Below are positions 9,133 through 17,673 of a DNA stretch of 64,000 nt, one piece after another. Positions within the stretch are counted from its first letter, which is position 1. Each line of letters starts with the position of its first letter. Location of the stretch: NCBI RefSeq assembly GCF_027924565.1, contig NZ_AP027041.1, positions 3,286,001 to 3,350,000 on the forward strand, given 5' to 3'. The notes under the pieces were generated by a model. It was not told the origin of the DNA, searched no databases, and saw only the letters and a list, made by a program, of their open reading frames with translations. The stretch is from Lysobacter auxotrophicus (GTDB taxonomy: Bacteria > Pseudomonadota > Gammaproteobacteria > Xanthomonadales > Xanthomonadaceae). The translations under genes were made by a program, and so were the position numbers.

Positions 9133-10713
9133 TTAAGGGGCCGGCGTCGGCTCACGCCAGGGGGCCAGGCCTTCGAGCAGCGGACCCAGCTTGTCGGCGT
9201 ACGGCGCCCAGGCTGCCTTGCGGTCCTTGATGATGCCGCCACGCATCTGCGGGCTGCTGGCGGTCGCCACGGCGCCGGGACGGTCCAGTGTGGTCGCCGC
9301 CGTGTCCCACGGCAGGCCGCAGAACGCGAGCACCTGTCGCATCACGCCTTCGGGGTCGGCCACCAGCGCGTCGTAGCGTACGTCCAGGATCCGGCCCGGC
9401 ATCACCGCGTGCCAGTGGTCCATCAGCCGCCGGTACTGGCCGTACCACTCGGCCAGTTCGCGCTGGTCGTAGGAGAACGTATTCACGTCGGAGAACATCG
9501 TGCGCAGGTTCGAAAAGCACGTGTCGACCGGGTCGCGCACCATGTGCAGGATGCGCGCGTGCGGCAGGGCGCGGGCGATGAAGCCCAGGTTGAGGAAGTT
9601 CGACGGCAGCTTCTCGGTCAGCACCGCCCTGCCCTTCGTGCGCGCGGCCGTGTGCTCCAGGAAACGCCGGCCGAGCGCGGCGTAATCGACCTTGTCCGCC
9701 CGCCGCACCAGTTCCGCGTCGAGCACGCCGCGGCTGCGGTAGTCGGCGAAGTAGCGCATCTGCGAGGTGAACGAGTACGTCTCGCCGCCATCGGTGACGT
9801 CCGGATGCCCGCCCAGCAGTTGCTCCAGCAACGTGCTGCCGGAGCGGTGCATGCCGACGACGAACACCGGCCGGTACGGCGCCGGTTCGTCGGCGTGGGC
9901 GCGCCCGGCGTCGACGAACGCGGCATCGCACGTCTTCATCAGGCCTTCGAACATGCGTCGTGCGTCGGTCCGGTCGTGCGGCGTGAGCTGGCGCTTGGTG
10001 CGGCAGGCGTGGTCGAGCGCCTGCCAGGATTCCTCGTAGGCGCCGATGTCGTGCGTCTCGTTGTGCACGGCGTAGGCGAGGTACACGCGGCTTTCGCTGC
10101 CCGGCGGCACGCGCGGGATGAGCGCCTTCATGCGCGCGACGTGGTTGTTGTCCGGCGTCTGCTTGCGCAGGCGCGAAAGCACCCAGTGCGCCTGCGCGTA
10201 AGTCGGCAGGATGGCGATGCACTGCTCCAGTTCGCGATCGGCCTCGTCCATCTGGCCGAAGAACATGTGCACCACGCCGCGGAAATAGCGCGCCGGCGCG
10301 TGCCGCGCGTCGCGCTGCACGGCAAGGTCCAGCAATTGCATCGCCAGTTCGTTCTCGCCGCTGGTGCTCACCAGCATGGCGACTTCCGTCAGCCACGCAG
10401 CGGAACGCCGCTCCTCCCAGCGCGAATGCGCCAGGCACTCCATCAGCAACGCGGGCTCGTTGAACAGACGAAGCGCGCGCGCGAGGTTCAGTACCGCCTC
10501 GTCGCCTTGCGGCCGCGCCGCCAGCGCGCGCACGGCGTAGTCGCGCGAATCGCGATAACGGCCGAGCGACAGCGCCATGCGCGAGGCGCGCAGCATGGCC
10601 ATGACGTGGCCGGGGTCGTGTTCGAGCACGCCGTCGTAGGCGGACAGCGCGGCAGCCCACTGGCCCTGCTTGGCGTAGGTCTCGGCGCGCTGCCAGAGCG
10701 TTGCGACGTTCAT
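9133..10713 (-). CDS. TPR-repeat sulfotransferase
   Basis: 526-residue two-part protein. Residues 1 to about 270 form helical TPR-like repeats (pairs of helices with G/A-Y/F spacing), a protein-binding platform. Residues from about 280 form a PAPS-dependent sulfotransferase domain with the 5'-phosphosulfate-binding loop FVVGMHRSGSTLLEQ at 283-297, a glycine-glycine-glutamate turn after it, and a 3'-phosphate-binding segment ILHMVRDPVDTCFSNL in the last third. Members of this family sulfate unknown acceptors, and tyrosine sulfation of peptides is one precedent for bacterial sulfotransferases. Its ATG overlaps the stop of the upstream sulfotransferase-like gene (ATGA), so the two proteins are probably made together. 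Neighbouring 2OG oxygenases and TonB receptors suggest a shared modification function (inference). Confidence 0.9.
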   Translation of the reverse strand: MNVATLWQRAETYAKQGQWAAALSAYDGVLEHDPGHVMAMLRASRMALSLGRYRDSRDYAVRALAARPQGDEAVLNLARALRLFNEPALLMECLAHSRWEERRSAAWLTEVAMLVSTSGENELAMQLLDLAVQRDARHAPARYFRGVVHMFFGQMDEADRELEQCIAILPTYAQAHWVLSRLRKQTPDNNHVARMKALIPRVPPGSESRVYLAYAVHNETHDIGAYEESWQALDHACRTKRQLTPHDRTDARRMFEGLMKTCDAAFVDAGRAHADEPAPYRPVFVVGMHRSGSTLLEQLLGGHPDVTDGGETYSFTSQMRYFADYRSRGVLDAELVRRADKVDYAALGRRFLEHTAARTKGRAVLTEKLPSNFLNLGFIARALPHARILHMVRDPVDTCFSNLRTMFSDVNTFSYDQRELAEWYGQYRRLMDHWHAVMPGRILDVRYDALVADPEGVMRQVLAFCGLPWDTAATTLDRPGAVATASSPQMRGGIIKDRKAAWAPYADKLGPLLEGLAPWREPTPAP

Positions 10714-11738
10714 GTCCACTCCTGCGGCGGTTGCATCGGCAGCGGCGTTCCCAGGTACGGAAGGACAAAGCGTTCGGCCCAGTCGCGGGCGCGGGCCAGT
10801 TCGGTACCGAACCGCGCCTGCACCATCCGCGCTTCCTGTTCGCGTTGCTGCGCGCTGTATTCCACGGCCATCGCCTTCGCGTTGCGATGGGCGACCTCGC
10901 GGGTGCGCTCGCGCAATGCGTTCTCCGGCGATGACCATCGCCACCAGCGTGCGCAGGCGACGACGACGTTTTCCGGATCGTCAGCAAGCGTGGCGAAATC
11001 CAGCACGCGCACGCGTTCGCCGAACCCGCGCACGAGGCCGGCGAGCAGATCGCGTTGCGCCGCCCACTGCAGCGCCACCGCGCACAGCAGGTCCGGCGGC
11101 TGCAGCGCCTGCGCGGGTAGCCGCGCGTGCAGCGTTCCGGCGCGCAGCGCGCGCTCGGCGAGCTCGGGCACTTTCGCCTGCGTTTCCGGGGTTTTCTTGA
11201 GGTTCGAGACGAGGAAATCGTCCAAGGTCGAGGTCAGCAGCACCGCGCGGCTGTCCGGCGTGACACGCAGCAGGTCCGGCGCGATGTTCAGCGCGGCATG
11301 CGTGGCCTTCACCAGCACGTCGCCATCGGGCGTCCATGGGCGCGACAGCAGCCGCACGGCGATGTCGCAGAGCCCGTCGATCGACCAGCCCGCGTGCCGC
11401 GCGTCGGCCAGTCGCCGCAGGACCAGCGGCTCCTTCAGCGCTACGTGGTGCGCGGGCAGGTGCGCGGCGCGCGCGAGCAGCGTCGAACCGCAGAACGAGG
11501 TGTGGAACAACCATGCCGGGGTGCGCTGCGGCAGCATCGCGAAGCGGTCGGCCGCGATCGGCTCGACGGACGCAAGCGTCGCGTCCAGTCGTGTGTCGAG
11601 GAAGGTCGAACGCTCCAGCACGCCGGCGTCGAGCATCGCCATGTCGAAGCGGCGATCGGGTACGTGCAGGTCCACGGGGAACCACCGCGCGTCGCTCGCG
11701 TGCGTCGGCAACGTGGCTTCGAAGCTCGTGGTTTCCAC
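10710..11738 (-). CDS. Sulfotransferase-like P-loop protein
   Basis: 342 residues from a GTG start at 11738, chosen because GGGGAGG lies just upstream; no ATG is suitably placed. A P-loop resembling the sulfotransferase phosphosulfate loop, HTSFCGSTLLARA, occurs at residues 79-91, followed by a KEP turn at 102-104. A helical C-terminal region with YSAQQREQEARMVQARFG closes the protein. Sequence is far from the TPR-sulfotransferase that follows, so this is a separate subfamily and its activity is unproven. It sits 26 bp after the 2OG oxygenase gene and overlaps the next gene by four bases, indicating a tightly coupled three-gene set. Confidence 0.75.
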   Translation of the reverse strand: METTSFEATLPTHASDARWFPVDLHVPDRRFDMAMLDAGVLERSTFLDTRLDATLASVEPIAADRFAMLPQRTPAWLFHTSFCGSTLLARAAHLPAHHVALKEPLVLRRLADARHAGWSIDGLCDIAVRLLSRPWTPDGDVLVKATHAALNIAPDLLRVTPDSRAVLLTSTLDDFLVSNLKKTPETQAKVPELAERALRAGTLHARLPAQALQPPDLLCAVALQWAAQRDLLAGLVRGFGERVRVLDFATLADDPENVVVACARWWRWSSPENALRERTREVAHRNAKAMAVEYSAQQREQEARMVQARFGTELARARDWAERFVLPYLGTPLPMQPPQEWT

Positions 11739-11764
11739 GCGCCCTCCCCGGGTCGGATGTGCGG

Positions 11765-12349
11765 TCAGGCCGGGGCGCGCTGGCGTTCGAACTTGATCGC
11801 GAACGTGTAGCGCGGCGCGTAGCAGATGCGATTGGGCGGACGGCCGACGTGCTTGATCGCACCGTCGAAGATCACCAGCCTGCCCGGACGCGGCTGCACC
11901 GCGGCGGCCACTTCGTCGTTCGCGTCGAAGAACATCGTCTCGCCGCCCCACTCCAGGTCCCACTGCTCGCACAGGTACCACAGCGCGGTGAGGTCATGCT
12001 GCTCGGGCAGGCAGTCGGTATGACTGAAAAGCATGTCGCCGAACGTGGCGACGTTGGTGTACGCGCGGTACGGTCGGTAGCCGTATTCGCGCGTGGTGAA
12101 CCCCAGCACCGCGCGCGCGGTGACCTCGAAGATCGGCTGCTGCACGAGCGCCTCGAGCTTCACTTCCGTGGCCCAGTGCTTGTGCTCCGCCGTCTCAGGC
12201 CGGGCGACTTCGGTGCGGGTGAACGCGGCCTTCGCCAGGCCGCGCACGTAGTCCGCCACGTTGGGCAGGTGCCCGTCGAACACCCGCAGCGGGCGGCCGT
12301 CGATCTCGAATTCACGACTGGCCGCGAGCGCGGCGGGGTTCGGTGTCAT
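11765..12349 (-). CDS. 2OG-Fe(II) oxygenase, prolyl-4-hydroxylase-like
   Basis: 194-residue double-stranded beta-helix dioxygenase. The iron-binding facial triad is visible as H110-x-D112 in FSHTDCLPEQHDL and H167 in FDGAIKHVGRPP. R180 (PRYTFAIKF) fits the 2-oxoglutarate-binding position. GGETMFFD (135-142) is typical of the P4Hc/2OG-FeII_Oxy_3 group. Expected chemistry is hydroxylation of a peptide or protein side chain; the substrate is unknown. It begins 7 bp after pckG on the same strand and is followed by two sulfotransferase-type genes, so it may be cotranscribed with pckG. It is not related in sequence to the oxygenase at 6237-6896. Confidence 0.88.
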   Translation of the reverse strand: MTPNPAALAASREFEIDGRPLRVFDGHLPNVADYVRGLAKAAFTRTEVARPETAEHKHWATEVKLEALVQQPIFEVTARAVLGFTTREYGYRPYRAYTNVATFGDMLFSHTDCLPEQHDLTALWYLCEQWDLEWGGETMFFDANDEVAAAVQPRPGRLVIFDGAIKHVGRPPNRICYAPRYTFAIKFERQRAPA

Positions 12350-12356
12350 GCAGGCC

Positions 12357-14162
12357 TCAGTTGCCCAGTGCCTTGGCGATGCGCTGCTGCTCGTCCTTCA
12401 ACGCCTGCGGCATGCGCGGGCCGTATTCGTCGAGGTATTCGCCGATGCTGGCGAACTCCGCCTGCCAGCCCTCGCGCTCGAAACCGAACAACTTCGCGCG
12501 CGCCTCGTCGGTCAGCTGCACGCCGTCGAGGTTGATCTCGTCGTCCTTCGGCAGGTGGCCGATCGGCGTTTCGACCGAACCGGCCTCGCCCTTCACGCGC
12601 TGGATCATCCACTCCAGCACGCGCAGGTTCTCGCCGAACCCCGGCCACAGGAACGAGCCGTCGTCGCCCTTGCGGAACCAGTTGACGTGGAAGATCTTCG
12701 GCAGGTTCGCGCCGGCCTGGTCGAACGAGAGCCAGTGCGTGAAGTAGTCGGCGAAGTTGTAGCCGCAGAAGGGCTTCATCGCCATTGGATCGCGGCGCAT
12801 CACGCCGACCGCGCCCGTGGCGGCGGCGGTGGTTTCCGACCCCATCGCGGCGCCGACCAGCACGCCGTGCGTCCAGTCGCGCGCTTCGAACACCAGCGGC
12901 ACCAGCGACGGGCGGCGACCGCCAAAGACGATCGCGCTGATCGGCACGCCCGCGGCGTTCTCGGCTTCCGGCGAGTAGCTCGGGCACTGCTTCGCGCTCA
13001 CGGTGAAGCGGGAGTTGGGATGTGCCGCCGGGCCCTTCGCCGGGTCGTAGGCGTTGCCGCGCCAGTCGGTGACCGGCGTCTGGCCGTCGTCCAGGCCTTC
13101 CCACCACGGCTGGTTGTCGGCGGTGACGCCGACGTTGGTGAAGATGGTGTTGCTCTGGATCGACTTGAGCGCGTTCGGGTTCGACTTGGCCGAGGTGCCC
13201 GGCGCGACGCCGAAGAAGCCGGCTTCCGGGTTGATCGCGTAGAGGCGGCCGTCCGCGCCCGGGCGCATCCAGCAGATATCGTCGCCGACGGTCCAGACCT
13301 TCCAGCCCTTCGCGCGATAGCCTTCCGGCGGAATCAGCATCGCCAGGTTGGTCTTGCCGCACGCCGACGGGAACGCCGCGGCGATGTAATGCGTCTCGCC
13401 CTGCGGGTTTTCCAGGCCGAGGATCAGCATGTGCTCGGCGAGCCAGCCTTCCGAACGCGCCTGGTGCGAGGCGATGCGCAGCGCATGGCACTTCTTGCCC
13501 AGCAGCGCGTTGCCGCCGTAGCCCGAACCGAACGACTTGATCGTAAGTTCTTCCGGGAAATGCATGATGAAACGGCGCTCCGGATCGAGCTCCCCGATGG
13601 AGTGCAGACCCTTCACGAACGTGCCTTCGCGCTCGATGCGCGCCAGCGACGGCGCGCCCATACGCGTCATGATGCGCATGTTCGCCACGACGTACGGGCT
13701 ATCGGTGATCTCCACGCCGCAACGCGACAGCGGCGAATCGATCGGGCCCATGCAGTACGGGATCACGTACATCGTGCGGCCCTTCATGCAGCCGTCGAAG
13801 AGCGCGTCCATCTTCGCGTGGCCGTCGGCCGGGGCCATCCAGTGGTTGTTCGGACCCGCGTCGTCCTGCCTGCTCGTGCAGACGAAGGTGAGGTGCTCGA
13901 CACGAGCGACGTCGTCCGGATGCGAGCGGTGCAGGTAGCTGTTCGGATGCGTGGACTCGTTGAGCTTGACGAGCGTGCCGTCGGCCTCCATCTGCGCGAT
14001 GAGCGCGGCGTTCTCGGCATCGCTGCCGTCGCACCAGTGGATCGCGTCGGGCTTGGTCAGCGCGGCGACTTCGGCGACCCAGGCGTTGAGGGCGGCGAGC
14101 TTGCTGCCCTGGCTCCCCGGCGCGACGGCAGGTTTGGCGACGTCATGGGAAATGGCATTCAT
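12357..14162 (-). CDS. pckG: Phosphoenolpyruvate carboxykinase (GTP)
   Basis: Converts oxaloacetate and GTP to phosphoenolpyruvate, GDP and CO2 (EC 4.1.1.32), the entry step of gluconeogenesis, in the cytoplasm. The 601-residue length is normal for the GTP class. The kinase P-loop with the reactive cysteine is at 264-275 (FPSACGKTNLAM, C268), and the FGSGYGGNALLGKK substrate-binding segment is at 211-224. A strong ribosome-binding site (GGAGG) precedes the ATG. The TetR gene lies 47 bp upstream on the same strand and a 2OG oxygenase gene starts 7 bp downstream. Association with a fatty-acid-type TetR regulator and fadE suits growth on lipids, where PEPCK is needed (inference). Confidence 0.97.
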   Translation of the reverse strand: MNAISHDVAKPAVAPGSQGSKLAALNAWVAEVAALTKPDAIHWCDGSDAENAALIAQMEADGTLVKLNESTHPNSYLHRSHPDDVARVEHLTFVCTSRQDDAGPNNHWMAPADGHAKMDALFDGCMKGRTMYVIPYCMGPIDSPLSRCGVEITDSPYVVANMRIMTRMGAPSLARIEREGTFVKGLHSIGELDPERRFIMHFPEELTIKSFGSGYGGNALLGKKCHALRIASHQARSEGWLAEHMLILGLENPQGETHYIAAAFPSACGKTNLAMLIPPEGYRAKGWKVWTVGDDICWMRPGADGRLYAINPEAGFFGVAPGTSAKSNPNALKSIQSNTIFTNVGVTADNQPWWEGLDDGQTPVTDWRGNAYDPAKGPAAHPNSRFTVSAKQCPSYSPEAENAAGVPISAIVFGGRRPSLVPLVFEARDWTHGVLVGAAMGSETTAAATGAVGVMRRDPMAMKPFCGYNFADYFTHWLSFDQAGANLPKIFHVNWFRKGDDGSFLWPGFGENLRVLEWMIQRVKGEAGSVETPIGHLPKDDEINLDGVQLTDEARAKLFGFEREGWQAEFASIGEYLDEYGPRMPQALKDEQQRIAKALGN

Positions 14163-14209
14163 TGCGGAACTACCTCCAGCGGGGGCCGGTTTTCAGGGGA
14201 AACTGGTTT

Positions 14210-14890
14210 TCAGGCTGACGGGATGAGCGTCGCCATCATGTGCTCGACGTACGCCTCGAACTCGTCGTGCTGCATGCGCGCCTGGTGCAGCTGCAGGTTC
14301 AGCTGCAGGAAGCCGACGTACGCCGCGTAGAGCAGGCGGGCGCGATGCTGGGCGTCGGTCCGGCTGAGCCCGGCCTGTCGGAACGAGGCGGTCAGGTATT
14401 CCAGGCGACGCTCCGACACGCGCCCGATGACCGGCTGCACCGCCGGATGATCCAGCGCCTTGAGCAGCTCGGAATAGATGACGTGCGACTTGAACTCGTG
14501 CGCGACCAGCGTGAACAGCGCGCGCAGGCGCTCGCGTGGGTCGGAAATGGGTTCGAGCTGGCCGAAGACGGTTTCCTGTTCGACCTTCTCCCAGCGCTCC
14601 AACGCAGCGACGAGCAGGGCGTCGCGCGAGGGGAAATGCCAGTAGAAGCTGCCCTTGGTGACGCCGAGCCGGCGCGCGAGCGGTTCGACCGCGACGGCGG
14701 CGACGCCCTGTTCGGCGATCAGGTCGAGCGCGGCCTGGGCCCAATCGTCGGCGCTGAGCCGGCCGGTGCGTTCGGGCGCGGGCTTCGCGTGCGCCGCCCT
14801 GTCGCCGGGTCCGCTTTCGCCGGGGCGATCCTGGCCGGCTCCTTCGTGCTTCGTCTGGGCGTCTGAGCTCATGGTTTCAAGTTTAACCAT
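14210..14890 (-). CDS. TetR/AcrR-family transcriptional regulator
   Basis: Up to 226 residues. The N-terminal DNA-binding domain is recognisable: AALDLIAEQGVAAVAVEPLA followed by the recognition helix in LGVTKGSFYWHFPSRDALL. The C-terminal ligand/dimer domain is all-helical. About 45 charged, low-complexity residues precede the domain. The start is uncertain: ATG at 14890 or ATG at 14872, neither with a strong ribosome-binding site. It is divergent from fadE, and the intergenic region holds a palindrome over the fadE promoter, so repression of fadE by this protein, released by an acyl-CoA-type ligand, is likely (inference). CCATAC, the operator half-site, recurs at 14887-14892 over its own start, hinting at autoregulation. 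Confidence 0.9.
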   Translation of the reverse strand: MVKLETMSSDAQTKHEGAGQDRPGESGPGDRAAHAKPAPERTGRLSADDWAQAALDLIAEQGVAAVAVEPLARRLGVTKGSFYWHFPSRDALLVAALERWEKVEQETVFGQLEPISDPRERLRALFTLVAHEFKSHVIYSELLKALDHPAVQPVIGRVSERRLEYLTASFRQAGLSRTDAQHRARLLYAAYVGFLQLNLQLHQARMQHDEFEAYVEHMMATLIPSA

Positions 14891-14971
14891 ACGCCAGTGG
14901 CGGGAACAGTATGCAGGCCGTCAAGAACCCCGAAAGAAGGCATGAAGGCCGCCGACAATGGGGAAAGCGAG

Positions 14972-15012
14972 TTGACAGGTACGCGGCGATATTACCATAC
15001 TCGTCCGTATGG
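14972..15012 (+). promoter_or_regulatory. fadE promoter with TetR-type operator
   Basis: TTGACA (-35) lies at 14972-14977 and CATACT (-10) at 14996-15001, 18 bp apart. A perfect inverted repeat CCATAC-TCGTCC-GTATGG at 14995-15012 covers the -10 element, so a bound dimer would block initiation. Confidence 0.65.
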
Positions 15013-15129
15013 CAAGCGTTTGATGCGCGCGCTTGAATGCCTCGTTTCCCGCCAGGCGCCTGCGCATCGCCGCGACCCGACCCAACATACCTTCTATACG
15101 TACCGCCGCACCGCTGCTGGAGCGCTGTC

Positions 15130-17598
15130 ATGAGCATCGCGATTCCCTTCATTGCCTTCCTGCTGGTCGGCGCCATCGCCGCCTACCATCGCCTTCGACT
15201 TCCGGTCTGGGCGGCGCTGACCGCGACCGCGTTGGTCGCGTGCTGGCTCCTCGGCGCCAGCGGCACGGCGACGGTCGTGGCCGCCATCGTCACCGCGGTG
15301 ATCGCGGTGCCGCTGCTGCTGCCGCAGTTCCGCCTGCCGTTCATCACCAAGCCGCTGCTGGGCTTCTACACCAAGATCCTGCCGCCGTTGTCGGAAACCG
15401 AGCGCGTCGCGCTGGAAGCCGGCACCGTCGGCTGGGAAGGCCAGCTGTTCTCCGGCAAGCCCGACTGGGACGTGCTGCACAACCAGCCGCGGCCGACGCT
15501 GAGCGCCGACGAGCAGGCCTTCCTCGACGGCCCGGTCGAAGAACTGTGCAAGATGATCGACGACTGGCAGATCACGCACGTCGACGCCGATCTGTCGCCG
15601 GAGCTGTGGGACTTCATCAAGAAGAACAAGTTCTTCGGCATGATCGTGCCGAAGGAATACGGCGGCCTGGGCTTCACCGCGCTGGGTAACCACAAGGTGA
15701 TCCAGAAGCTGGCGTCGATGTCGTCGGTGGTGTCCTCCACCGTCGGCGTGCCGAACTCGCTCGGCCCGGCCGAGCTGCTGATGCACTACGGCACGCAGGA
15801 ACAGAAGGACCATTACCTGCCGCGCCTGGCCGACGGCCGTGAAGTGCCCTGCTTCGGCCTGACCGGTCCGTGGGCGGGTTCGGACGCGACGTCGATCCCC
15901 GACTACGGCATCGTCTGCATGGGCGAATGGAACGGCGCGCGCGTGGTCGGCGTGAAGCTGACCTTCGACAAGCGCTACATCACGCTCGCCCCGGTCGCCA
16001 CGCTGATCGGCCTGGCGTTCCGCATGTACGACCCGGAAGGCCTCATCGGCGACAAGGAAGACATCGGCATCACGCTGGCGCTGCTGCCGCGCGACACCGC
16101 CGGCGTCGAGATCGGCCGCCGCGCGATGCCGCTCAACAGCCCGTTCCAGAACGGCCCGATCCGCGGCAAGGACGTCTTCATCCCGCTGAGCCAGCTGATC
16201 GGCGGCGAAGCCTACGCCGGCAAGGGCTGGCAGATGCTGGTCGAATGCCTGTCGATCGGCCGTTCGATCACGCTGCCGTCCACCGCCTCGGGCGGTTCGA
16301 AGTTCGGCGCCGTCGTCACCGGTTCCTACGCGCGCATCCGCAAGCAGTTCGGCCTGTCGGTCGGCCGCTTCGAAGGCGTGGAGGAAGCGCTCGCCCGCAT
16401 CGGCGGCAATGCGTACACGATCAGCGCGCTGGCCGAAGCCTCGGCCGCCGCAGTGGCGCGCGGCGAACTGCCGGCGGTGCCGTCGACGATCTCGAAGTAC
16501 CACTGCACCGAACTGGGCCGTGAAGTCGCACGCGACACGATGGACATCATCGGCGGCAAGGGCATCATTCTGGGGCCGCGCAACTTCGCCGGCCGCAACT
16601 GGCAGGCGGCGCCGATCATGATCACGGTGGAAGGCGCGAACATCATGACGCGCTCGCTGATGATTTTCGGCCAGGGCGCGATCCTGTGCCACCCGTGGGT
16701 GCTGAAGGAAATGAAGGCCGCCACGCTGCCCGATCCGGACGAGCGCCTGCGCGAGTTCGACCGCAACCTGTTCGGGCACATCGGTTTCGCGATTTCCAAC
16801 GCCGTGCGTTCGTTCTGGTTCGGCCTGACGTCCGCGCGCTTCGGCAAGGCGCCGGGCGATGCGTACACGCGCCGTTACTACCGCAAGCTCAACCGCTATT
16901 CGGCGGCGCTGGCGCTGTGCGCGGATACCTCGATGCTGCTGCTCGGCGGCAAGCTGAAGTTCAAGGAATCGCTGTCGGGCCGCCTCGGCGACGTGCTGAG
17001 CAACCTGTACATCGCCAGCGCGCTGCTCAAGCGCTACCAGGACGAAGGCTGCCCGGTGACCGACCAGCCGCTGCTGGCGTGGTCGATCCACAATGCGACC
17101 TTCAAGATCGAAAAGGCGTTCTCCGGCGCGCTGCGCAACTTCCCGATCCGTCCGATCGGCTGGCTGCTGTGGGCGCTGGTGTTCCCGCTGGGCCGCCGCG
17201 CGCAGTACCCGAGCGATCGCCTCGGCCACAAGGTCGCATCCCTGCTGATGTCGCCGAACGAAGCACGCGATCGTCTCGCCAAGGGCGTGTTCCTCACGCC
17301 GACGGCGAACAACCCGGGCGGCCGCATCGCCAGTTACCTGCAGAAGGCCGTGCTGGCCGAGCCGGTGGAGCGCAAGTTCCTCAAGGCGCTCAAGCAGAAG
17401 GGCATCGAGGCGCACGATTTCGCCGCGCAGCTGGAGGAAGGCGTGCGCGAGGGCTGGATCACCGCCGACGAGCGTCGCCAGCTGGAAGAGCTGCGCGAGC
17501 TGACGATCGACACGATCAGCGTCGACGACTTCGATCCCGAGGAGCTGCGCGCCGCGACCTCGCAGATCGGCAAGCAGGACAACCGCTACGCCGCCTGA
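15130..17598 (+). CDS. fadE: Acyl-CoA dehydrogenase (FadE type)
   Basis: FAD-dependent first step of fatty-acid beta-oxidation: acyl-CoA to trans-2-enoyl-CoA. At 822 residues it matches the large membrane-associated FadE class (about 815 in E. coli) rather than the usual 380-residue dehydrogenases. Residues 1-60 contain two to three hydrophobic segments. The dehydrogenase core follows (KEYGGLGFTALGNHK, FGLTGPWAGSD, TMDIIGGKGIILGPRN), then a long C-terminal domain found only in FadE proteins. The start at 15130 follows GGAGCG; an earlier in-frame ATG at 15037 would place a proline-rich tail before the membrane segment. A TetR regulator is divergent and a hotdog-fold gene follows 75 bp downstream. 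Confidence 0.96.
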   Translation: MSIAIPFIAFLLVGAIAAYHRLRLPVWAALTATALVACWLLGASGTATVVAAIVTAVIAVPLLLPQFRLPFITKPLLGFYTKILPPLSETERVALEAGTVGWEGQLFSGKPDWDVLHNQPRPTLSADEQAFLDGPVEELCKMIDDWQITHVDADLSPELWDFIKKNKFFGMIVPKEYGGLGFTALGNHKVIQKLASMSSVVSSTVGVPNSLGPAELLMHYGTQEQKDHYLPRLADGREVPCFGLTGPWAGSDATSIPDYGIVCMGEWNGARVVGVKLTFDKRYITLAPVATLIGLAFRMYDPEGLIGDKEDIGITLALLPRDTAGVEIGRRAMPLNSPFQNGPIRGKDVFIPLSQLIGGEAYAGKGWQMLVECLSIGRSITLPSTASGGSKFGAVVTGSYARIRKQFGLSVGRFEGVEEALARIGGNAYTISALAEASAAAVARGELPAVPSTISKYHCTELGREVARDTMDIIGGKGIILGPRNFAGRNWQAAPIMITVEGANIMTRSLMIFGQGAILCHPWVLKEMKAATLPDPDERLREFDRNLFGHIGFAISNAVRSFWFGLTSARFGKAPGDAYTRRYYRKLNRYSAALALCADTSMLLLGGKLKFKESLSGRLGDVLSNLYIASALLKRYQDEGCPVTDQPLLAWSIHNATFKIEKAFSGALRNFPIRPIGWLLWALVFPLGRRAQYPSDRLGHKVASLLMSPNEARDRLAKGVFLTPTANNPGGRIASYLQKAVLAEPVERKFLKALKQKGIEAHDFAAQLEEGVREGWITADERRQLEELRELTIDTISVDDFDPEELRAATSQIGKQDNRYAA

Positions 17599-17619
17599 CC
17601 GGCGACCTCGCAACGACCA

Positions 17620-17648
17620 CACGACGGCGGGCATGTCCCGCCGTCGTG
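17620..17648 (+). other. Strong intercistronic stem-loop
   Basis: Perfect 12-bp stem CACGACGGCGGG / CCCGCCGTCGTG with a 5-nt loop, between fadE and the hotdog gene. There is no T run, so it is more likely an RNA-stabilising or processing hairpin than an intrinsic terminator. Confidence 0.6.
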
Positions 17649-17673
17649 CTATCCGGCCCACGAAGGACATCGC

